Positions 41,092 to 49,203 of a stretch of DNA of 64,000 bases are shown here, in pieces. The notes beneath the pieces were generated by a model that was given only the letters and a program-made list of their open reading frames with translations, was not told the origin of the DNA and made no database searches. Positions within the stretch are counted from its first letter, which is position 1. Each line of letters starts with the position of its first letter. The DNA comes from an uncultured Pelagibacteraceae bacterium (GTDB lineage Bacteria; Pseudomonadota; Alphaproteobacteria; Pelagibacterales; Pelagibacteraceae): the NCBI GenBank assembly GCA_902576335.1, contig CACGVC010000003.1, positions 1-64,000 on the forward strand, read 5' to 3'. Both the position numbers and the translations under genes were made by a program.

Positions 41092-42053
41092 GCTAAAGCC
41101 GTATTAATTATTTTTTTTAATGAATTATTTTTTGGTTGCCAAGAAAAAAATTTATTAAACTTTTTTGTATCAGCAATAATTTGTTCAACATCTCCATCTC
41201 TTCTTGGTCCAATTTTGTAAGGTATTTTTCTTTTTAAAATTTTATTTATTGCATTAATAACTTCAAAAACTGAGTAACCTTTTCCATAACCACAATTAAA
41301 AATTTGAGATGATCCATCTTTTAATAAATATTTTGCACATATATAATGTATATCAGCTAGATCTGATACATGAATATAATCTCTAATTGGAGTTCCATCT
41401 GGTGTATTGTAATCTGAACCATTTACTATCAAAATCTTTCTCTTTCCTGTTGCAACTTCGCAGGCAACTTTAATTAAGTGAGTCGAATACTTTGATATTA
41501 ACCCTGATCTTAATTTTTTATCAGCTCCAGCAACATTAAAATATCTTAAAATTATAAATTTTAGGTTATGAGATTTACTTTTTTTAACCAAATAATTTTC
41601 AAATTTAAGCTTACTTTTAGCGTATGGATTTATTGGTTTAACCTCATTCTTCTCTGAAATTTTTTTTTTTTTTGTATTTCCATATAATGAAGCGGTTGAT
41701 GAAAATATTATTTTTTTTATATTATGGTTAATGCAATTTTCAAAAAAAATTTTTGATTTTTTAAAATTAAAGAGAAAATATTTTTTAGGTTTTTTTATCG
41801 ACTCATCAACTCTTATTAATCCTGCAAAATGAAGTACAACATCAAATTTTTTTTTCTTTAAAATTTTCGAAACTTTTTTCTTATCACTCACATCACATAT
41901 AAAAAAATCAGCTTTTTTATTAACTAATTTTTTTGATCCTGTTATCAAACTATCTATAACAGTGATATTATAACCTTTTTCGATTAACAAATTGACAACA
42001 TGACTTCCAATATATCCTGCTCCACCAGTAACTAGTATATTTTTTTTTAACAT
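41064..42053 (-). CDS. galE: UDP-glucose 4-epimerase
   Basis: GalE interconverts UDP-glucose and UDP-galactose. The 329-residue protein has VTGGAGYIGSHVVNLL, VVLHFAGLIRVDESIKKP, FSSTASLYGN, the catalytic YAKSK near residue 150, LRYFNVAGAD and DGTPIRDYIHVSDLAD, all diagnostic. It sits 54 bases after the 5S rRNA gene on the same strand. The coding sequence includes a 14-base A run. It supplies sugars for the adjacent polysaccharide island. Confidence 0.93.
   Translation of the reverse strand: MLKKNILVTGGAGYIGSHVVNLLIEKGYNITVIDSLITGSKKLVNKKADFFICDVSDKKKVSKILKKKKFDVVLHFAGLIRVDESIKKPKKYFLFNFKKSKIFFENCINHNIKKIIFSSTASLYGNTKKKKISEKNEVKPINPYAKSKLKFENYLVKKSKSHNLKFIILRYFNVAGADKKLRSGLISKYSTHLIKVACEVATGKRKILIVNGSDYNTPDGTPIRDYIHVSDLADIHYICAKYLLKDGSSQIFNCGYGKGYSVFEVINAINKILKRKIPYKIGPRRDGDVEQIIADTKKFNKFFSWQPKNNSLKKIINTALAWEKILEKK
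41660..41673 (-). repeat. 14-base poly-A tract inside galE
   Basis: An uninterrupted run of 14 A on the coding strand encodes four lysines in GalE. Runs this long are prone to replication or transcriptional slippage. The reading frame is intact in this sequence. Confidence 0.9.
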
Positions 42054-42061
42054 TAACTTAG

Positions 42062-42067
42062 ATTATA
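42062..42067 (-). promoter_or_regulatory. Candidate -10 element for galE
   Basis: A perfect TATAAT on the minus strand lies 8 bases before the galE ATG at 42053. No good -35 hexamer is visible, and the start site would give an almost leaderless mRNA. In AT-rich DNA such matches occur by chance. Confidence 0.25.
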
Positions 42068-42107
42068 TAATAATGTTTTTTTAAAGTGAGTGTAATATTG
42101 AAGTTTA

Positions 42108-42226
42108 TGCCTGGCAATGTCCTACTCTTCCATGTCTTAAGACAAAGTACCATTGGCGCTGAAAGGCTTGACTTCCGAGTTCGGAATGGGATCGGGTATA
42201 ACACTCTCGCAATAATCACCAGGCAC
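42108..42226 (-). rRNA. rrf: 5S ribosomal RNA (solitary copy)
   Basis: On the minus strand the 119-base sequence begins GTGCCTGGTGATTATTGCGA and ends CATTGCCAGGCA, with complementary ends forming helix I. It contains the conserved core ACCCGATCCCATTCCGAACT and GCGCCAATGGTACT. No 23S gene lies within the window on either side. In SAR11 genomes the 5S gene is known to be separated from 16S-23S by a hypervariable region, matching the polysaccharide cluster that begins just upstream. End points are uncertain by a few bases. Confidence 0.95.
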
Positions 42227-42232
42227 AAATTC

Positions 42233-42259
42233 TTTATACATAAAAATTGAGATTGTAAA
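42233..42259 (-). promoter_or_regulatory. Candidate promoter for the solitary 5S rRNA
   Basis: On the minus strand, TTTACA (42254-42259), a 15-base spacer and TATAAA (42233-42238) lie just before the 5S gene, with TATAAA ending 6 bases from the mature 5' end. A 5S gene far from 16S-23S needs its own promoter. The spacer is two bases shorter than ideal, and the background is AT-rich. Confidence 0.4.
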
Positions 42260-42300
42260 CCATAATTTAAATACTTCCCAAAAAAAATTTAGTAAATATT

Positions 42301-42628
42301 TTGATTATACTAGTTATTTTATCATTATTTCAATATTTTGAAATTTGGAAATTCTATCCAATTTATAGCGGAGAATTATTTCAAGATTGGAAATATATTA
42401 GCAATTATAGTTATTATTTGAACAATGAATTTACAAAAGTTTCCATGAATATTTGCAAAAATTTATTTGAAGTTCCATTTATTTATCCAAAAGTGTGGCT
42501 TTATATTACGGATATTTAATACAAAAATATTTTTTATGTTTGTTTAATCTTAATAAAAAATTTATTTTACTAGATTTTAATTCTATTCTTTTAATTATTT
42601 TAATAAATTTAGTGAGACACAAAATAAA
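42301..42628 (+). pseudogene. Probable N-terminal remnant of a polytopic membrane protein
   Basis: The 406 bases between 5S and the first island gene hold a 72-codon frame starting at TTG 42301. It encodes a hydrophobic start (IILVILSLFQYFEIW), a DW motif (GELFQDWKYIS) and IYPKVWLYITD, then stops at 42519. Shifting frame just before the stop gives a further hydrophobic stretch (YGYLIQKYFLCLFNL and on to a stop near 42628), as if one frameshift broke a longer gene. The pattern resembles the first helix and luminal loop of large glycosyltransferase-type membrane proteins. A chance frame in AT-rich DNA cannot be excluded. Confidence 0.35.
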
Positions 42629-42632
42629 TTTT

Positions 42633-43379
42633 TTATTTCCTAAATAAATTTAATAAATTTAATAAATTAATATAAAAAAACTCGATAGAATTTTCTAGGT
42701 TTAAACCTTTATTTTTAAACAATTTGATATAATTGGTGAAATTTTTTTTTCTAATTTTGCAAATATCTTTGTTAGCAAATTTATTTTTTGACTGACCATA
42801 AGGATTATTTTTATAAATTGTTGTCTCATTCGAAGTTAAATAAATCTTATAACCCTTCCTAAAATAATGAGATAATGTTGAGTAATCCTCAGGAAATTCA
42901 ATAATGTATCTAAATGATGTATTTATATTTAAATTAATTAACCATGAAGAATGAATGGTTGGATTATCAAATACTAAATATTTATCGTGTAAAAATTTTC
43001 TTAAATAATTTATTTTTTTTTTTTCAGCAATTATTAGAGAACTTTTATTTCTTTTATAAATATTTATTAAGTTTGATGCGTGATTAGATTTCCACTCATC
43101 ATCAGCATCAAGTCTCATAATTAAAGGAAACTCAGATATTTTTATTATTTTATTTAAAGATTTTGGTATACCAAGATGATTAGAGTTTTTTATATAAATT
43201 AATTTTATATTAAATTTAAAAGAATATTTTAGGAAATCATTTAAACCAGTTGGGTTTTTTCCATCGTCAACAAAATATACAATCTTTGGTAAAATTTTTT
43301 GATTGTTAATTGATTTAACATATTTTGCAATATCGTGATATTTTATAGATCTAGCGGATGTAGCGATGACATAATTCAT
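42633..43379 (-). CDS. GT2-family glycosyltransferase
   Basis: The 248-residue protein has a GT-A fold pattern: VIATSARSIKYHDIAKYVKSI at the N-terminus, IVYFVDDGKNPTG, and the metal-binding DxD in IMRLDADDEWKSNH near residue 94, followed by an acceptor-side segment with FPEDYSTLSHYFRKGY. It transfers a sugar from a nucleotide donor, probably onto the lipid-linked glycan; donor and acceptor are unknown. There is no membrane helix. It is the last gene of the island's minus-strand operon, 2 bases after the SDR gene. Confidence 0.8.
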   Translation of the reverse strand: MNYVIATSARSIKYHDIAKYVKSINNQKILPKIVYFVDDGKNPTGLNDFLKYSFKFNIKLIYIKNSNHLGIPKSLNKIIKISEFPLIMRLDADDEWKSNHASNLINIYKRNKSSLIIAEKKKINYLRKFLHDKYLVFDNPTIHSSWLINLNINTSFRYIIEFPEDYSTLSHYFRKGYKIYLTSNETTIYKNNPYGQSKNKFANKDICKIRKKNFTNYIKLFKNKGLNLENSIEFFYINLLNLLNLFRK

Positions 43380-43381
43380 AT

Positions 43382-44233
43382 TTAGTATTTGTTTTCAATA
43401 AATTCATTCAAAATATCATAAATATTAGATTTAAAATTAAAACCTAATTTTTTTATTTTTTGATTATTACCAACTAAAAATTTTTCTCTTTTTAAAGTTT
43501 TATAATTTTTTTTTATTTTTACTTTATTTAAATTAAAACAAAAAAAATTAACTATACTAGTGAGATGAATCTTTTTTCCATTACAAATATTGAATATACC
43601 AGAGATTTTTTTCTCAATAAAAAATTCAATAGCTCTACAAATATCATCAACACTTACAAAATCTCTATATTCATTTTGTATTTTTAGCACATCATAAAAC
43701 ATATTATTTTTAATCTTATCAAAAATCGAGGGAACAAAAAAATTTTTGTTTTGCTTAAAATGGGTAAAACTAAAAATTCTACCTACACATACTTTCGATT
43801 TATCATAATTTTTAATCAGATAATTTTCAGATTTTAACTTTAATTGACCATAAAGAGTAATTGGTTTTTTTAAACTATTTTCATTTATTTTTTTTTTTGA
43901 AAAATTATACACATGTGATGTAGAAGCGAAAAATATCATGCACTTATTGTTATATTTTTTTAATCCTTCAACAATATTTCTTGTTCCTCCAAAATTTACT
44001 TGATAAGCCAAACTTTTATTCTTATTAACCTCTTTAATATCTACTTTTGCAGCTAAATGAATTAGATAATCAAATTTATATTTTTCAATCCATTGAAAAA
44101 CATCTTTTTTGTTTCTAATATCCCCTCTAAATTTAAAAATTTTATATTTTTTTTTTAATCTATTGTTTAAAACACTGCCAATTACACCAGTTGAACCTGT
44201 CAGGCCAACCTTATATATTTTATATTTCATCAA
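43382..44233 (-). CDS. NAD(P)-dependent sugar reductase/epimerase (extended SDR)
   Basis: The 283-residue SDR has the Rossmann motif GLTGSTGVIGSVLNNRL, FDYLIHLAAKVDI, the serine region FFASTSHVY and the catalytic YGQLK near residue 149. It looks like RmlD/WcaG-type reductases and epimerases. It overlaps the ColD-like gene by 14 bases, so it is a good candidate for the next enzyme on that product, reducing the 4-keto group of a 3-deoxy sugar nucleotide (a ColC-like step). That pairing is inferred from position; the sequence is not clearly Fcl-like. Confidence 0.75.
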   Translation of the reverse strand: MMKYKIYKVGLTGSTGVIGSVLNNRLKKKYKIFKFRGDIRNKKDVFQWIEKYKFDYLIHLAAKVDIKEVNKNKSLAYQVNFGGTRNIVEGLKKYNNKCMIFFASTSHVYNFSKKKINENSLKKPITLYGQLKLKSENYLIKNYDKSKVCVGRIFSFTHFKQNKNFFVPSIFDKIKNNMFYDVLKIQNEYRDFVSVDDICRAIEFFIEKKISGIFNICNGKKIHLTSIVNFFCFNLNKVKIKKNYKTLKREKFLVGNNQKIKKLGFNFKSNIYDILNEFIENKY

Positions 44234-45416
44234 TTTTCATTAAATTTTTTACTAAAAAATTAAGAGTATTTTTATTAATTGGTTTTGTGTGAAGACCTAT
44301 AAAAAAACCTCTGTTCTCTATTTCGTTAGCAAATTTATAGTGTCTTGGATTATCAAATTTATAAATTCGAGAAGCAGGCTGATTTAAAAAATTACCACTT
44401 AAAATCGGCCGATTTTCTATTCCAACTTTATCTAGATAATTTAAAAAAATTTTTTTTTTTTTGATTAATTTTTTGTTTAGTAAAATAGGTAGTCCAAACC
44501 AACTAGGTTTTATTTTCTTTTCATCATATGAGGTAAAACTAAATTGATTACTCCACTTGGATGATTTTCTTAAACTTTTTATTATTAAGTTTCTATTCTG
44601 ATTTCTTTGATGTTTAAATTTTTCTAGTCTTTTATATTGATTATTAGCTATAGCAGCTTGTATATCTGTGGGTCTTAGATTGTAACCAGCGGTTATAAAA
44701 TTGAATTTTTTAAATTTGCCTTTTTTTTCAAAAATTGTACCTCTCGACCATCCATGAGATCTTAGAGACTTTAATAAATTATAATCATCAAAATTATTAC
44801 ATACTACCATTCCTCCTTCACCAGAAGTTATTTGATGAGAATAATAAAATGAATAAGTTCCAAATCTTCCAAAAGTTCCTAAATTTTTATTTTTAAATTT
44901 TGCACCTAAACTTTCACAAGTATCTTCTATTAAATAAATATTTTTTTTTTTACATATCTTTATTAATTCATCCATGTTTGTGCTTAATCCCAAAACATGG
45001 ATTAACATTATAGCTCTCGTTTTTGATGATATTTTTTTTTTTAAATCGATTAATGAAATATTAAATGTGTTAATGTCTATATCTACAAAAACAGGTTTAA
45101 GGTTATTTTGTAAAATTGGCCACAAAGATGTAGACCAGCAAATTGCAGGTATAATTACCTCTGATCTCTCTTTTATTCTTTTTTTATTTAAAGGATTAGT
45201 TAATGCTGAAAGTGCAAGTAAATTTGCTGAAGACCCCGAATTTGTCATAATAGCGTATTTTGATCCGTTTTTTTTAGCAAATGTTTTCTCAAAATTTATC
45301 GTTTTTTTTGACATGGTAATCTGTTTTGATTTCAAAACTTTTATTCCACAATTCAAATCCTCTTTTGAGAATGCATTTTCTAATAAAGGGTAAATAATTT
45401 TGTTGTTCTTAGACAT
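44220..45416 (-). CDS. ColD-like GDP-4-keto-6-deoxymannose 3-dehydratase (DegT fold, His in place of PLP-lysine)
   Basis: The 398-residue DegT/AHBA-fold protein has TNSGSSANLLALSAL near 58-72, IEDTCESLGAKF near 163-174 and SFYYSHQITSGEGG near 189-202. The position that holds the PLP-binding lysine in aminotransferases is His194. That substitution, with ICWSTSLWP, FVDIDINTFNI, GYNLRPTDIQ, SWFGLPI and RPILSGNF, matches ColD, the PMP-dependent 3-dehydratase that makes a 3,6-dideoxy sugar from GDP-4-keto-6-deoxymannose. RfbH-type E1 enzymes share the His but carry extra iron-sulfur cysteines. Gmd at 59.6 kb would supply the substrate. It overlaps the next SDR by 14 bases. Confidence 0.78.
   Translation of the reverse strand: MSKNNKIIYPLLENAFSKEDLNCGIKVLKSKQITMSKKTINFEKTFAKKNGSKYAIMTNSGSSANLLALSALTNPLNKKRIKERSEVIIPAICWSTSLWPILQNNLKPVFVDIDINTFNISLIDLKKKISSKTRAIMLIHVLGLSTNMDELIKICKKKNIYLIEDTCESLGAKFKNKNLGTFGRFGTYSFYYSHQITSGEGGMVVCNNFDDYNLLKSLRSHGWSRGTIFEKKGKFKKFNFITAGYNLRPTDIQAAIANNQYKRLEKFKHQRNQNRNLIIKSLRKSSKWSNQFSFTSYDEKKIKPSWFGLPILLNKKLIKKKKIFLNYLDKVGIENRPILSGNFLNQPASRIYKFDNPRHYKFANEIENRGFFIGLHTKPINKNTLNFLVKNLMKIDEI
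44450..44462 (-). repeat. 13-base poly-A tract inside the ColD-like gene
   Basis: A run of 13 A on the coding strand encodes a four-lysine stretch. It is followed directly by a T run. It is a possible slippage site; the frame is intact here. Confidence 0.85.
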
Positions 45417-45465
45417 AAAGAATATAATTTAGCTATTATCATAAATCTTTTTAAAAGCTATAAAT

Positions 45466-46068
45466 TTGATATTTAAAACTTTAAATAATTGGGGAATAAT
45501 TTCTACTTTTAAAATTATTTTAGGTGAAATTTATTGTTATTTTTTTGAAACAAAGTTTAAATTTAAAAAAATTAATAATATCAATACTTTTGACCATTTA
45601 CCTACCCCACTATTTATATTAAAAGAAATTGAGGAATTTCTTATCAATCAAAAACTTTATAATAGCATAATAGTTGACGTCGGGTCTGGTTCTGGAAGAT
45701 TCATTTGTTACATGCAAAAAAGAAAATTTCAAAAAATAATTGGAATAGAAAATGATGATATATTGTTTAAATGTGCAATTAATAATATTAAAAAAAATAA
45801 CTTAGATAAAAAAAAAATAAAATTAATAAACAAAGATGTATTTGATTTCAAGTTTCCAAAAAAGACAAAAGTAATTTATATTTTTAATCCTTTTAACAAA
45901 TTAAATACAATTAAATTTATTTCTAAAATTCATAAATCGTTAAAAAATGATGTATTTATTATATATGTAACACCAATTTTTTTAAAAGAATTCAGAAAAA
46001 AAGGATACAAAATTTTTTACAAAAGAATAATAAAAAAAAATAGAGGCTATGTAATTTTAAAAAATTGA
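45466..46068 (+). CDS. Class I SAM-dependent methyltransferase
   Basis: The 200-residue protein has methyltransferase motif I (IVDVGSGSGRFICYM near 69-83), the acidic end of strand 2 (IGIENDD) and a motif IV-like YIFNPFNK. An N-terminal segment with hydrophobic residues precedes the fold. The target could be a sugar or another small molecule; nothing shows which. The start is TTG at 45466, so it is uncertain. It is one of only two intact plus-strand genes in the island and overlaps the convergent membrane-protein gene by 22 bases. Confidence 0.72.
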   Translation: MIFKTLNNWGIISTFKIILGEIYCYFFETKFKFKKINNINTFDHLPTPLFILKEIEEFLINQKLYNSIIVDVGSGSGRFICYMQKRKFQKIIGIENDDILFKCAINNIKKNNLDKKKIKLINKDVFDFKFPKKTKVIYIFNPFNKLNTIKFISKIHKSLKNDVFIIYVTPIFLKEFRKKGYKIFYKRIIKKNRGYVILKN

Positions 46069-47705
46069 GTCTTAAAGATTTTTCTTAGAATAGATAAATT
46101 ATTTTTATAATTTTTTGTATCAATTTGACATTTAGATGTTTCATTAATTTTTTTTAATTGATTATTAATATCATAAATCTCTGACTCATTCAGACTCAAT
46201 AAATATTTGCTATCATACTTAATTAAAATTTCAGATTTGTTTTTAAAATAATCCCATAGATAAATACTTTCATAGTTTTCAAGAGGATAATAATAAGTAT
46301 GTATTTTTAAAAACTTCTTAAATTGATTAATTTTATCTTGATCATACTGCTTATTTTTAACTTTATCTGTAATTTTTGCTTCCCAATTTTGAATTGGAAT
46401 AAATTTTAGATTTTCGAATTCTAGATTCCTACTTACCATAGACCGAGTAATATCCCAGGGTGCTGCAAAAATTTCTACACCGTTAATACTGCATGGACCT
46501 TTAAAAATAACTATATATTTTTTTGATAAATCAAATTCATCTTTATTATTTTTAAGAATGTCAGAATTAAATACTTCAGTTTGTACTCTCCAGCTTTTTT
46601 TCCAATTTAAAGATTCTCCAACAAATCCTAAAATACTAATAAAAGTAAAATAAATAATTACTAAGGTATTATTTCTATTTACTGCAATACTAAAAATAAA
46701 AATTAAAAAAAATAAAATTATAAAAGAGGCTCCATACATCGATCTAGAAAATACCCCCTGTCCCACAAAACCATAATGACCTCCAACCAAAATTGCACTA
46801 TTAAGACAAAAAGATAAAATTATTAAAAAAATAAAATAAATTTTATTTTTCTTTTCTAACTGACTCGATAACCAAAATTTTTTTATTGGGTAGAATATTG
46901 GGAGCATTAAAATAATAAATAAGACGGGATGTAAATATGTTTGAAATGACGAATAAATTGCGTAAAAAAATCTAGGTATATTTACTAAATTATTTAAGAT
47001 AAAAGAAAATAGCTCAAACTCATAATAGTCTCTTTTTCTGTCAATTATAAAAAAAATAAGAATTAAAACAGAATAATAAATATATTTCTTAAGCTCTTTT
47101 CCACCAATTGATCCAATCATAAAAAATATGATTACAAAGGTTAAATTTAAAAAATAAAACATTTCATAGCTATTAAAAGCTAATATTTGAAAAAGAATTG
47201 TGAAAAAAAATTTATTTCTTAAAAAAAATTGAAAATGTGCTAAAAAAAAAATGAAAGATACCTTGACGTGTAAGTCTGCTGTCCAAACCTGTCCGCCTAT
47301 ATTGAAAGGTAAAAAATACCATAATAATATTAAAGCTGGTAGATACAGCTCAATGAATTTATCATTTTTTTTTAAGATAGATTTTTCAAAAACAAGTTCA
47401 AATAAATCATGAAGTTGCCAACATATAAAAAAACCTATTATTAACCAAAATAAGTAAATTAATTTGATATTGTGAATTAATGAGGTTAAAATATAAAAAG
47501 GTACATTTACATATCTATTAAGTAACGATCCTTCAGTTTGCCAAATATACTTTGCATGTTGCTTAAAAGATGAATTATTTTCTACAAAAAAACCCCAATC
47601 ATCATGATAAAGACCATAATTAAATATTATAAAAATACCTAATGTGGAATAAATAAAAATAAAAATTATTTGATATAGCTTAATTTTTTTTAAAATTGAG
47701 GACAT
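46047..47705 (-). CDS. Polytopic membrane protein with DDW motif, candidate GT-C glycosyltransferase
   Basis: The 552-residue protein has about ten hydrophobic segments up to residue 355, then a soluble domain of about 185 residues (VIFKGPCSINGVEIFAAPWD and beyond). After the first helix comes YHDDWGFF with Asp35-Asp36, the place where GT-C enzymes carry their catalytic acidic residues in the first luminal loop. GT-C enzymes use polyprenyl-phosphate sugars on the periplasmic side. No family is firmly recognised, so the glycosyltransferase role is an inference shared with the protein at 50.5 kb. It overlaps the GT2 gene upstream by 26 bases. Confidence 0.6.
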   Translation of the reverse strand: MSSILKKIKLYQIIFIFIYSTLGIFIIFNYGLYHDDWGFFVENNSSFKQHAKYIWQTEGSLLNRYVNVPFYILTSLIHNIKLIYLFWLIIGFFICWQLHDLFELVFEKSILKKNDKFIELYLPALILLWYFLPFNIGGQVWTADLHVKVSFIFFLAHFQFFLRNKFFFTILFQILAFNSYEMFYFLNLTFVIIFFMIGSIGGKELKKYIYYSVLILIFFIIDRKRDYYEFELFSFILNNLVNIPRFFYAIYSSFQTYLHPVLFIILMLPIFYPIKKFWLSSQLEKKNKIYFIFLIILSFCLNSAILVGGHYGFVGQGVFSRSMYGASFIILFFLIFIFSIAVNRNNTLVIIYFTFISILGFVGESLNWKKSWRVQTEVFNSDILKNNKDEFDLSKKYIVIFKGPCSINGVEIFAAPWDITRSMVSRNLEFENLKFIPIQNWEAKITDKVKNKQYDQDKINQFKKFLKIHTYYYPLENYESIYLWDYFKNKSEILIKYDSKYLLSLNESEIYDINNQLKKINETSKCQIDTKNYKNNLSILRKIFKTQFFKIT

Positions 47706-48387
47706 AATTTAAATAATATTTAATAATTAGATAAATAAAATATATTCCAGATATTGTATTTAGTTTGGAATATCCAAATTTTCTTAGTTTTTCTCTGCTA
47801 GGAAACTCTTTGGTATTGTAATTAAACTTTTTAAGCAAATATAACATTTCTAATTCTATGCCAAACCCATTTTCTTTTGTTTTTAAATTATGAAAAACTT
47901 TTTTTTTAATCCCTCTAAAACTATAAAGTGTTTCTGTATGAGCGGTTTTAAAAAATCTATTAAAAAGCAAAGTAATCAAATTGCTTCCTGTAAATCTTAA
48001 AAAACCAATAAAAGAAATATTTGAAATAACATCTAAACTTCCACCAGTTATTCTACTAGTAATTACACAATCCGTATCTTTTTCATATAAAATTTCATAC
48101 ATTCGAGGGATATCATTATGATCATGAGAACCATCACCATCAAAAAAAATTATATTTTCATATTTGGCATGATTAGCCGCAACTCTTTGAGCGTCTCCTT
48201 TACCCAAGTTATTATCATTAATGTATCTAATATTAAATTTTGAGCAAAGTTCTTTTGTGCCATCATTAGAGTTACTATCTACAACAAATACATCATCTGA
48301 ATATTCTAATATTTCGTGTAAAAATAATTCGATATTTTCTTTTTCTTTTTTTGCTATAATAGCTATCGAAAGTTCTTTTAACTTCAT
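47680..48387 (-). CDS. GT2-family glycosyltransferase, dolichyl-phosphate-sugar-synthase-like
   Basis: The 235-residue protein has LSIAIIAKKEKENIELFL, VFVVDSNSNDGTKEL and the DxD segment IIFFDGDGSHDHNDIPRM near residues 86-103, then TSRITGGSLDV. This resembles DPMS-type GT2 enzymes that load a sugar onto polyprenyl phosphate. A hydrophobic C-terminal stretch (TISGIYFIYLIIKYYLNYVL) could touch the membrane. A polyprenyl-phosphate sugar from it could serve the adjacent DDW membrane protein, whose gene it overlaps by 26 bases; this pairing is inferred. Confidence 0.75.
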   Translation of the reverse strand: MKLKELSIAIIAKKEKENIELFLHEILEYSDDVFVVDSNSNDGTKELCSKFNIRYINDNNLGKGDAQRVAANHAKYENIIFFDGDGSHDHNDIPRMYEILYEKDTDCVITSRITGGSLDVISNISFIGFLRFTGSNLITLLFNRFFKTAHTETLYSFRGIKKKVFHNLKTKENGFGIELEMLYLLKKFNYNTKEFPSREKLRKFGYSKLNTISGIYFIYLIIKYYLNYVLNFKKN

Positions 48388-49202
48388 TAAATTTTTCTTT
48401 TAATTTTTTTCCAGGAACTTAATTTTTCAACTAAAATGTCAGCAACTTTAGGTAAAAGATAGTTTAAAAAAGTAAATAATTTAGTAATAGAGAATACATA
48501 AATAAACATTTTACCCTTTTCAGTTTCTTTAATCACTTGTTTAGAAAACTTAATATGAGAGTAAAAAGGTCTACTATCACTATAATAAATTTTATCCAAA
48601 TTTAATTTACCAAAATATTTTATTTTTTTAAAAAAATTTGTATCTAATTTAGGCGGTATTACATTTATTACATCAATATTGAATATTTTCAGCTCTAATC
48701 TTAAACTCTCTGTCAAAGAATTTAAAGCAGCTTTACTAGAGCAATAAGATGTCCTAGTGGGTATTGCTCTAAATGCTGTGTCAGAAACCATATTTATGAT
48801 TTTTTTTTTATTTTCACTAATAGAGTTTTGTATAAAAAATTTTATTAACAAAAAAGGTGAAAAAAAATTACAATTAAAATTTTTGTAAAATTCTTCCTCA
48901 GGAACCTCATTGATAAGAGATCCTATTTCGTATCCAGCACAATTAATTAAAACATCAAATTTTATATTCAATTTTTCTAATTCTTTAATTAAATTTTCTG
49001 TGTCTTTTAAATTACTTAAATTTGTTTTAAAAATTTTGATACTTGGATTTTTTATTTGTAAAGATTTTAGTTTTTTTTCGTCAATATCAACACAAAATAA
49101 ATTATTACGTTTATCATAAAGTTCATCACTTATTGCCTTACCTAGACCATCAGCAGCACCAGTAATTATTATATTTTTATTTGAAAAATAAAATTTACTC
49201 AT
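48387..49202 (-). CDS. Short-chain dehydrogenase/reductase
   Basis: The 271-residue classical SDR has the cofactor motif IITGAADGLGKAISDEL, VLINCAGYEIG, MVSDTAFRA and the catalytic YCSSK near residue 152. Its C-terminus is extended and basic with a hydrophobic patch (FSITKLFTFLNYLLPKVADIL). The cofactor-end residue of strand 2 (VDID) suggests NAD(H). It lies between a DegT gene and a GT2 gene. A DprE2-like reductase of a polyprenyl-phosphate pentose is possible given the nearby UbiA gene, but no DprE1-type oxidase is in the window. Confidence 0.78.
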   Translation of the reverse strand: MSKFYFSNKNIIITGAADGLGKAISDELYDKRNNLFCVDIDEKKLKSLQIKNPSIKIFKTNLSNLKDTENLIKELEKLNIKFDVLINCAGYEIGSLINEVPEEEFYKNFNCNFFSPFLLIKFFIQNSISENKKKIINMVSDTAFRAIPTRTSYCSSKAALNSLTESLRLELKIFNIDVINVIPPKLDTNFFKKIKYFGKLNLDKIYYSDSRPFYSHIKFSKQVIKETEKGKMFIYVFSITKLFTFLNYLLPKVADILVEKLSSWKKIKRKI

Positions 49203-49203
49203 A

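Noticed and set aside
44974..45393. 139-codon plus-strand frame opposite the ColD-like gene
   Set aside because: It is antisense to a strongly supported protein and has no recognisable features.
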